NCBI GenBank assembly: GCA_964559135.1
Contig: CAZLGG010000108.1
Location: forward strand, 1 to 12,943
Direction of reading: 5' to 3'
Length of the DNA: 12,943 nucleotides
Source: DRQF01 sp964559135
GTDB lineage: Bacteria; Planctomycetota; GCA-002687715; DRQF01
The notes under the pieces: generated by a model
Told to the model about the DNA's origin: nothing
The model's database searches: none
What the model saw: only the letters and a program-made list of their open reading frames with translations
Part shown: one piece after another, positions 9,201-12,943 of the stretch
How positions within the stretch are numbered: position 1 is the first letter of the stretch
Layout: every line of letters starts with the position of its first letter
Made by a program: the position numbers and the translations under genes

Positions 9201-9516
9201 CGGCGGAGGCCTGGTCAAGCGTCAAAGCTACTACGCAAATTCACTTTCGGTCCGGATGATGGAGAACTTCGGTCAACTGAAGGTCACCCATGCCGAGACC
9301 GGTGAGCGGTTGAGCAAGGTCTACGTCAAGGTCTTCGCGAAGAAGGCCGACGGAACCGTACGTTTCCACAAGGATGGTTACACGGATCTCCGAGGCCGCT
9401 TCGACTATGCGTCCCTGACGGGGCAAGGCGCCCAGAACGCTCGCAAGTTCGCCATTCTCGTCCTGAGCGAGCATGACGGCGCCGTCATCAAGGAGGTCGC
9501 ACCGCCGCTGCAATAG
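3223..9516 (+). CDS. Giant exported macroglobulin-like protein (2097 aa)
   Basis: A classic signal peptide (residues 1-24, cleavage after Ala-Trp-Ala) exports the protein. Regions by residue: a helical N-terminal part (about 30-410) with a conserved-looking Tyr-Tyr-Ser-Cys segment at C60; beta-sandwich regions resembling alpha-2-macroglobulin MG domains (about 418-680), including a Val-Phe-Asp-Glu-Asp-Gly-Gly strand near 541; more beta domains (about 738-900); a Gly/Arg/Lys linker (1025-1063); a helical segment with Cys-His-Glu-Leu-His at 1210-1214; an acidic linker (about 1343-1386); a beta region (1466-1630); a TPR-like helical stretch (1776-1885); and a C-terminal carboxypeptidase-regulatory-like domain containing Lys-Asp-Gly-Tyr-Thr-Asp-Leu-Arg-Gly. 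The order and motifs resemble very large uncharacterised planctomycete proteins I recall. The macroglobulin thioester motif GCGEQ is absent, so protease trapping by that mechanism is unlikely. A role as a surface or periplasmic scaffold is inference. The stop is TAG. Confidence 0.88.
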   Translation: MFRKLLAFVLVISPMALVASSAWAQERPIGFEETFALAPNRKAAIAQLIPGTADFYYYSCLERQHTGHLDDVPALLRTWIERHGRTRRVEEIENRQALLSFAKTPGKTYDFLIRRLGLEFKHERKLPGARPDLPTRLDNSLISTAALTRRALKKYSNSLKGFRDSALPDLVSSRLSPVLLRSLLSRLRRPDIPNLPALIVRDLAAKRSRGFGSLSIHGKLLIDQLDECARLRPRLIDDADFISTYLIRLRPDDDADERDPGVREAYLDRLEAFTDRLSSAQNSLKAHVLHHRLAFDLTQGRVDQARFMKYLSLPRNTRWMPKERLKNRRAGEALVDAHADFPTNLGAIGNDEPLIRACFTRIFAKADNFEPYAKFVRRTYLRRLFAETKILEGSGDKERWYSMLDDPAYYEELKERVEIAFPPTDKIYFSRDESVALDVDVKNVGTLLVKVFEINALNYYLENHKEVDASIPLDGLVASHETTHTYDDGPFVRVRRHFDFPSISRPGVYVIEFIGNGLSSRAVIRKGRMRFTQENGPAGHVLRVFDEDGGALTNASVYLGAREYVADEEGKIHIPYSTRPGTKAIVLKHGDRATLENFHHEKETYRLEAPIFVERESLIAGETAKLIVRPLLTLNGETLDLAVLQHPVLTISSEDVEGTTTSREIRDLDLHGDRDLVQSITVPEGAVHISASLKGEVESLTTGKTLTLSSTIHGFSFNRIDETDFTAAPLLGRTPDGYVLDVLGKNGEPIAERAVQIRLTHKDFVDPIDVSLKTDVQGRIHLGRLDGITGIRVSGFPKGVGGWSLDRPNRRYRRVIHAAAGTTVRIPYEGKAATPSRREMSLIAMRGRSFYRDAFQHLAIRDGFVELKGLAPGDYEFRSDDTRHVVKIKVAAGSSHDGWVFGKARMLEDDSQPVLSITSMRREGDDLVIRCANPNDRTRVHVFGTRYLPAYDPYASLAASAAPSPDASPVEILDSIYASGRSIGDEYRYILDRRRAKKFPGNMLGRPGILLNPWALEETRAAIGLGGGASVPFGGRSGGRKRARKGFGAPSAPKGAAPGVFANLDFLPKPSHIVANLVPDKDGMVRIALSRIGTGPLIHAVAVDEREAIHAELVLDEKPLKPRDRRLPESLDVTKHFAESRSIELVNAGESATILRTAGSAVESYDSLASVFKLYLGFPAGKELSEFAFILNWPKLSPDEKGDLYSQYACHELHFFLHEKDPEFFNEVVRPYLANKYDKTFLDRWLLDEDLTAYLDPWKFSQLNVVERILLTQRVEGQAEEGARYIRELNELVPSDPDRQLNLFKKSIAGMALEPSDAATGLRSITGGALGWDGKAPSKNNRPSGPPSAKKRRSLDKSKADAIEESEEDVMDDDEADAAEKLSRDRHAAPTRALEALELRREARALYRAPDGTRRLAEHNYHHLRIAEQGPKLVPMNDFWRDFAENGLETKFYSPHFADATSNFTEMMFALSTLDLPFEAEDPDIEVGDRQITVKPKSPTLLVRKELRPALQAEGALPLLVSQAFFRVGDRYRYVGKERRDKFVKDEFLVGVPYGCRVVLTNPSSTPRKLEVLFQIPQGAIPLQRGSTTKGFPAHIAPYATSTFEYFFYFPSPGTFSHYPVQVASHGEIAASAEPARMEAVRELSQVDTNSWDYVSQVGSNEQVMDYLDSANLGRIALDRIAWRLKDRKFFNELIPALRRRHAYDNVLWSYGLFHHDDQATAEFLCRQSFLSRCGPWLDSPLVKIDPVERKTYEHIEYSPLFNGRAHRFGRHRRILDEDLARQYMRLMHILGYVPRLNDRDRLAVTYYLLLQDRVEEALSMFNVIDRDRLEGSGIQYDYMRAYLAFYTGNLEEARTLADRYAKHPVRRWRLRFQEVLAQLEEIESGAVVVKDEDDRGQQQTAAAASEPSIDLKVEARKIMIAHENLSSCEVNFFQMDVEFLFSSSPFVQNESGAFSYVKPNKSIHLDLNPNEKVTTIPLPEEYSNDNVLVEVRGGGLVKRQSYYANSLSVRMMENFGQLKVTHAETGERLSKVYVKVFAKKADGTVRFHKDGYTDLRGRFDYASLTGQGAQNARKFAILVLSEHDGAVIKEVAPPLQ

Positions 9517-9601
9517 GGCCGGTCGCGTCCCAACGCCGGTGGTTGTCGCCCGGATTCGAGATGCCCACCAGTGTCGATTCGGCCCGTGACAATTCTCCCT
9601 C

Positions 9602-9662
9602 TGTCGAACCTCGGCCTGACTCAAGCATTCCGGCTCGAGCATTCCAAGGCCGAGCCTCGACA
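9602..9662. repeat. Imperfect inverted repeat between convergent genes
   Basis: Arms 9602-9617 and 9647-9662 pair as 6 + 8 bases around a two-base mismatch, with a 29-base loop. The loop holds a direct repeat GCATTCC (9625-9631 and 9639-9645) and the palindrome GCTCGAGC (9633-9640). It lies about 85 bases after the giant gene. No T-run follows on either strand, so a factor-independent terminator is doubtful. It may be a transcript-end structure or a small mobile repeat. Confidence 0.45.
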
Positions 9663-9791
9663 CGTTCGCCGTGGGGCAGTCGGTGCATCGCCGTGACCGG
9701 AGGGGTCGGAGGACTTCCGGCGATCAGCGTCTTTGCGTCCCATCTCAGCATTGCGCCGCGCCTTCTTCCGCTTCGCGGAATTGCGCGGCAT
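9621..9791 (-). CDS. Doubtful small Lys/Arg-rich ORF (56 aa)
   Basis: A short leftward frame from ATG 9791-9789 has a very basic N-terminal half (Lys-Arg-Lys-Lys-Ala-Arg-Arg, then Gly-Arg-Lys and Asp-Arg-Arg-Lys) and G/C-rich third positions in that half. The frame is open 13 codons further upstream, through Thr-Ser-Lys-Lys-Val-Ser, and an AAGGA stands before that stretch, but no normal start codon is there. Spacing of any site to the ATG is poor, and the C-terminal half looks random. The rest of the 9517-9968 gap (about 450 bases) holds nothing else I recognise apart from the inverted repeat, so this is offered only as a possibility. Confidence 0.2.
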   Translation of the reverse strand: MPRNSAKRKKARRNAEMGRKDADRRKSSDPSGHGDAPTAPRRTCRGSALECSSRNA

Positions 9792-9968
9792 TCCCTTCCC
9801 GGAGACCTTCTTGCTCGTCGGGATTTTCCTTCAAGATCACCCTGGGCAGAACGCCACAGCGATTCCACTCATGAATCAGCCCAGATCCAACGACCGAGAC
9901 CGCGCTCCAAGCTGCACCGAAGATCCTTTCATTTTAGTGAGCTGGTCGCGTCAAGTCCCTGTTCCGGG

Positions 9969-11213
9969 TCATTGGACGACGGGGAGGTGGAGGGTGCGGC
10001 CGCGTCCTTTCCGGAGAATTTGGAGGGTGAGGGTTTCGCCGACGTGACGGGTGAGGCGGAACCAGGCGTGGAAATGGTTCTGGTCGCGAAAGTCGGTCTT
10101 GCCCTGGATGGCGGTGATCACGTCGCCGACCCGGAGCCCGGCCTTGAAAGCGTTGCGACCGCGGTGGGCTTTCTCTCCCCAGTCGACGAGATAGGTCACC
10201 TCGAAGGCATAGGTCGTGATCGGGATTCCCAGCGCCTTCTTCTCCGCAGCCTTCAGATCGCGGCCGCCGAACCCGGGGGCGGGCGACAATCCCCACTTCA
10301 AAGGCCGCCAGGAAAAGGTGAGCGGCGTGCCACGCTTCCAGCCCTTGGGCAACTCGAGTCGGACGGTGCGCGTCGTGCCCGCGCGCGTGTATGTCACGGT
10401 AGGCGTGCAGGCGCCGCCAGCAAGGTCTTGCAAAGCCGCTTGGACGTCGGTCACGCTGGCGATGGCCACCCCGGCCATGCTCACCAATCGGTCATCACGT
10501 TTGAGGCCAGCGATTCTTGCCGGGGATCCCGGGGTCACGGCGACGACTCGCACCTGATCCGCGGGATCCAACACGAGGCCGATGCGCTCGGGAGAGGGCC
10601 ATCGCCAAATCGACTCCCGATCGAATCCGCCCGTCGACTCGGCCGACGCGACCTCATGCTCTCCCACCTGATGGCAATGGGCGCACTCGAGCTTCCGGTC
10701 GGCCACGAATCGCTTCCAGGTCGGGAAGTCCTCGATCGTACGCCGCGGACGAGGAGGTGGCGCCTTGCCCGAGGCCCGATGGAAGCTGTCCTGCCGAAGG
10801 GAAGCCTTCATCACGTCCAGAAGTGGCTTCATGGCGATCCATCGCGTCGGGCTCGTGTGATCGCGTCCTCCGAAACGGTGATAGATGGTGCCATCGGAAT
10901 GCATGGTCAGTATCGCGAAGGTCAAGTCGAAATCGAATCGATAACGATTCAGGTCCACGCCCCGCATGTCGGTGACGCGGACGCAGACGAACTTGCGTGC
11001 GAGGTCGCGAAAATCTCGAGGAGGATGCTGCAACTGCACATCGAAGGCCCTGCAATCCCGTCACGGCGGGCACCGGAAGTAGACCAGGAGAGGTCGGCCC
11101 TCCTTCCGGGCGCGGTCCACCGCCGGGGCCAACCGTGTCTCCCACGCGAACTCGGAGCCCTGCGGCCAAGCGGCGCCGGCGAGAATCAGAAAGATTGCGA
11201 TGCGGACCACCAT
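9969..11213 (-). CDS. Candidate selenoprotein: exported thioredoxin-like (UxxC), CXXCH and double-PDZ protein
   Basis: Read leftward from ATG 11213 this encodes 414 residues if the single in-frame TGA (codon 51) is read through. Residues 1-18 form a signal peptide (Met-Val-Val-Arg, then a hydrophobic core). Residues about 24-140 look like a thioredoxin fold: the strand Leu-Leu-Val-Tyr-Phe is followed by Cys48-Pro-Pro-[UGA51]-Arg-Asp-Cys54. Aligned to the canonical Trp-Cys-Gly-Pro-Cys-Lys, UGA sits on the nucleophilic cysteine. A second Trx-like strand pair with Tyr-His-Arg-Phe-Gly-Gly-Arg-Asp lies near 111-118. A c-type-heme-like Cys-Ala-His-Cys-His is at 177-181, and PDZ-like domains are at about 211-264 and 355-404. 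The start has no Shine-Dalgarno sequence. The gene terminates in TGA (9971-9969). If UGA is not recoded, this is a nonsense-interrupted gene or a sequence error at one base. Function (extracytoplasmic thiol/selenol redox) is inferred. Confidence 0.8.
11022..11060 (-). promoter_or_regulatory. Possible bacterial SECIS hairpin just after the UGA
   Basis: Hand folding of the RNA downstream of the UGA gives a lower stem pairing +2 to +6 with +35 to +39 and an upper stem pairing +18 to +21 with +27 to +30. The five-base apical loop GUGCA is at +22 to +26 (11039-11035). Loop position and a leading G-U fit what is known of bacterial SECIS elements. The middle of the helix is poorly paired and two of four upper pairs are G-U, so support is weak. 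Confidence 0.3.
11061..11063 (-). other. In-frame TGA, candidate selenocysteine codon (residue 51)
   Basis: The plus strand reads TCA here, so the leftward message reads UGA. It is the only stop in the frame between the ATG at 11213 and the terminal TGA at 9971-9969. It replaces the attacking cysteine of the thioredoxin-type CXXC. A one-base difference from TGC or TGT (Cys) is the alternative. Confidence 0.7.
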
Positions 11214-11222
11214 GATGCACGG

Positions 11223-11251
11223 ATTCTACGACCTCGGAGGGGGGACGTCAT
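11223..11251 (-). promoter_or_regulatory. Candidate promoter of the selenoprotein-like gene, near-leaderless
   Basis: On the minus strand TAGAAT (11228-11223) matches TATAAT at five of six positions, and ATGACG (11251-11246) lies 17 bases upstream with four of six -35 matches. Only nine bases separate the -10 box from the ATG at 11213, so transcripts would start at or almost at the start codon. This agrees with the lack of a Shine-Dalgarno sequence. Confidence 0.38.
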
Positions 11252-11329
11252 CGGCAATCCGCCATGATGCCCGGCAGTGCGGTCGGCCTTTCCGGAATTC
11301 ACGCTCCCCGGATCCGGCCCGTCAACGGT

Positions 11330-11611
11330 TCAAAGGCCCGGGTAGTCCTTGTGGTACAGCGACTCGAGGGCGCCATAGATGGCGCGATGAAGGATCGTGG
11401 CGTGGGTCTCCTCGGGCAGAGGCATGAAGGTGACGTCGATGGCATCCCCCGCTCGAGCGAGGACGGCGCGCAGAGCGCTCATGCCTTCGTGCATAGCTGG
11501 ATGCTCGGTACCGATGGAGAGAATCACGGTCTTGAGGCCGTCGACGTCCGCCGTGGAGAAGTCCGACGCCCCGACAAAAACCTCCCCATTGTGCGGCACC
11601 GAGGCTAACAT
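11330..11611 (-). pseudogene. C-terminal remnant of an alpha/beta-hydrolase (putative esterase) gene
   Basis: A 93-residue leftward frame from ATG 11611 resembles the last quarter of the putative-esterase (esterase D-like) family. It has a strand Val-Ile-Leu-Ser-Ile-Gly-Thr-Glu at 29-36, a helix Met-Ser-Ala-Leu-Arg-Ala-Val-Leu, then Pro-Glu-Glu-Thr-His (His70, where the family has its catalytic histidine), and a final His-Arg-Ala-Ile-Tyr-Gly-Ala-Leu helix. The upstream half with the G-x-S-x-G nucleophile is missing. The frame stays open to 11809 but that part overlaps the divergent gene at 11682 and does not look like an esterase. No good ribosome site precedes the ATG. I infer a truncated, non-catalytic leftover; an intact short protein of another kind is possible. 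Confidence 0.5.
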
Positions 11612-11670
11612 GGTCCATCGCACTCGAGCTGGGGAATCCTCCCGGGAGCGATCAAATCTCTTGCCTGCGT

Positions 11671-11674
11671 GGAG
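11671..11674 (+). promoter_or_regulatory. Ribosome binding site of the peptidase-MA-like gene
   Basis: GGAG lies seven bases before the ATG at 11682. It supports that start, which is immediately followed by a signal peptide. Confidence 0.55.
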
Positions 11675-11681
11675 AAAAACG

Positions 11682-12943
11682 ATGAAGACGATTCCGCTTC
11701 CGACATCTCTCGCCATGGCGCTACTGCTTGCCGGCGCTCTGGCATCCCAAGATCTGCCCAAGGCCGTCGCGCCCATTCCGGAGTCCCTTCCCGTCCCCTT
11801 CGAGTCCAAGGCGGCGAAGAACCTCGCGACGAAACTCGGAAGCGGCTATCGCGGACTTTCCACGGAGCACTTCGACGTGATCAGCAACGACAGCGTGCTC
11901 TACCACAAAAGGTACGCGGGACTCATGGAGTCATTCTACCGCGCGTTCCATGAACGGTTCGCCCTGAAGAAGCACGTGCGTTTCAAGCTCTACATCTCAC
12001 GGACCTGGCAGGGTCATTGCAATCTCTTGGACTCCCTGGGCCATTCGAACTCGGGGGGCCACGTGAGTCCGGAGACCTACGACAACGATCGGACTGTATT
12101 CATCTCCCATGTGCAAGAGAACGGCAACGCGTCGGGACTCGGAGACGTTCACCCGATGATCGTACGGGCGCTCCTGAGCGCGAACGGCAAGAGGAGGCAG
12201 AAGTTCCCGTTGTGGTTCACCGACGGGTTTTCGACGCTCTTCGAATGGGGCCGTGTCGTCAATGGCGAGTTGATCTACGGGAATCCCAATCCGATCCGGG
12301 ACTGGGCCCTCGTCGACGGGCTCGAAGGCAACCTGCTTCCCGCAAAGGGCAAGTGGCTCAAGATGAAAAACACCCAGTGGTCCCAGAACCGCGGCCTGCA
12401 CGTCGCCGCGGCCCGGAGCCTTTTCGTCTTCGTGCGCAGGAAGGGAGAGGACAAACTCCAACGCCTGGTCGCCGACATCCGCAAGAAACCTCGGGGAGCG
12501 TTACGGGCTCTGCTGAAGGCGACGGGAGAGAAGAAACTGGGCGCCCTCGACAAGACATGGAGGGCCCAGGCCCTGCCCTGGGCCAAGGCCGCGGTGCTCC
12601 TCAAGAAAGCCTTCACGAGCCCGGACGGGAAAGCGCGTATCCCCATCCTCGAGGAGGCCATCAAGCTCTTCCCCGACTACGGACTCGCCAAGGCCAACCT
12701 AGGCCGCGTCCTGGGCAGGCATGGCGACAAGGCGAAAGCGATCGAACTCATACGCGCTGCGCTCGCCGACCCGTACTTCTATCGTCCCTACGAGGCCTAT
12801 GGCACTCTGGCCTCGATCTACTGGACGGATGACGTCGAGAAGGCGACCGCGGCCGCTCGCAAGGCGGTTTTCTTCGAGCCATGGAATCTCAAATTCGATG
12901 AGGCTCCCTACCGCAACCTGATGTCTCTGCTGAGACGTCAGGA
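11682..12943 (+). CDS. Exported peptidase-MA/DUF1570-like protein with TPR-like repeats, 3' end outside window
   Basis: The frame is open from ATG 11682 to the right edge (420 codons, no stop). Residues 1-22 form a signal peptide (hydrophobic Met-Ala-Leu-Leu-Leu-Ala-Gly-Ala-Leu-Ala). The next part, with Glu-His-Phe-Asp-Val-Ile-Ser at 62-68, resembles the start of DUF1570/peptidase-MA-like domains. The site where these carry HEXXH reads His157-Pro-Met-Ile-Val. The downstream Trp-x-x-Glu-Gly motif reads Trp178-Phe-Thr-Asp181-Gly-Phe, followed by Leu-Phe-Glu-Trp at 186-189. Both zinc-site halves are therefore altered, and I infer a non-catalytic or strongly diverged member. Residues about 301-406 are helical and TPR-like (Ala-Lys-Ala-Asn-Leu-Gly, then Ala-Ile-Glu-Leu-Ile). 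The gene is divergent from the esterase remnant. Its partner and target are unknown. Confidence 0.85.
   Translation, partial: MKTIPLPTSLAMALLLAGALASQDLPKAVAPIPESLPVPFESKAAKNLATKLGSGYRGLSTEHFDVISNDSVLYHKRYAGLMESFYRAFHERFALKKHVRFKLYISRTWQGHCNLLDSLGHSNSGGHVSPETYDNDRTVFISHVQENGNASGLGDVHPMIVRALLSANGKRRQKFPLWFTDGFSTLFEWGRVVNGELIYGNPNPIRDWALVDGLEGNLLPAKGKWLKMKNTQWSQNRGLHVAAARSLFVFVRRKGEDKLQRLVADIRKKPRGALRALLKATGEKKLGALDKTWRAQALPWAKAAVLLKKAFTSPDGKARIPILEEAIKLFPDYGLAKANLGRVLGRHGDKAKAIELIRAALADPYFYRPYEAYGTLASIYWTDDVEKATAAARKAVFFEPWNLKFDEAPYRNLMSLLRRQ

Noticed and set aside
3223..9516. Classical thioester alpha-2-macroglobulin
   Set aside because: No GCGEQ or similar Cys-x-Glu-Gln motif occurs anywhere in the 2097 residues, so only a loose MG-like description is justified.
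9969..11039. Start of the PDZ gene at GTG 11039 (356 aa)
   Set aside because: This start lies eight codons after the TGA, has no signal peptide and cuts away the Trx strand and the first redox half. The frame upstream of the TGA continues to a natural ATG with a signal peptide.
9543..11267. Rightward open frame of 574 codons covering the selenoprotein-like gene
   Set aside because: Its translation has no recognisable domain and is the antisense shadow of the thioredoxin-like/PDZ gene, which has a signal peptide, CXXCH and PDZ motifs. It is long only because the DNA is GC-rich.
12017..12832. Rightward open frame of 271 codons
   Set aside because: It is Arg/Pro/Gly-rich low-complexity translation in another frame of the TPR/peptidase-MA-like gene that starts at 11682.

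Overview
The window is GC-rich bacterial DNA carrying large exported proteins, with no tRNA, rRNA, CRISPR array or insertion sequence. Its content (a double FG-GAP/VCBS propeller protein with a C-terminal module that recurs in such proteins, a roughly 2,100-residue exported macroglobulin-like giant, and a secreted thioredoxin-like/CXXCH/PDZ protein) points to the Planctomycetota. That assignment rests on recognising protein families and not on a marker gene.

Layout. 1-246: upstream region with a good candidate promoter for the first gene and a possible leftward partial ORF. 247-3018 (+): exported protein with 14 Asp-rich repeats, probably two seven-bladed beta-propellers. 3019-3222: intergenic, with a weak terminator-like T-run and the ribosome binding site that fixes the next start. 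3223-9516 (+): giant exported protein of 2097 aa. 9517-9968: gene-poor gap between convergent genes, with an imperfect inverted repeat and a doubtful small basic ORF. 9969-11213 (-): secreted thioredoxin-like, CXXCH and double-PDZ protein whose frame contains one TGA. 11330-11611 (-): apparent C-terminal remnant of an alpha/beta-hydrolase esterase. 11682-12943 (+): exported peptidase-MA-like protein with TPR-like repeats, running off the right edge.

The main discovery is the gene at 9969-11213. Read from its natural ATG with signal peptide, the frame is interrupted only by a TGA at 11063-11061. That TGA falls where the thioredoxin fold has the nucleophilic first cysteine of its CXXC, giving Cys-Pro-Pro-[UGA]-Arg-Asp-Cys. 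Coding character is intact on both sides, and the same gene ends in TGA, as does the first gene, so UGA is not a general sense codon here. The simplest reading is a selenocysteine-containing (UxxC) exported redox protein. A standard gene caller would miss its first 58 codons or call the long antisense frame instead.

The genes do not form one operon. Their common theme is export: the four genes 247-3018, 3223-9516, 9969-11213 and 11682-12943 all begin with signal peptides, so the region encodes envelope or extracellular functions: adhesion or matrix proteins, a surface giant, a redox/heme-type protein and a (pseudo)peptidase.
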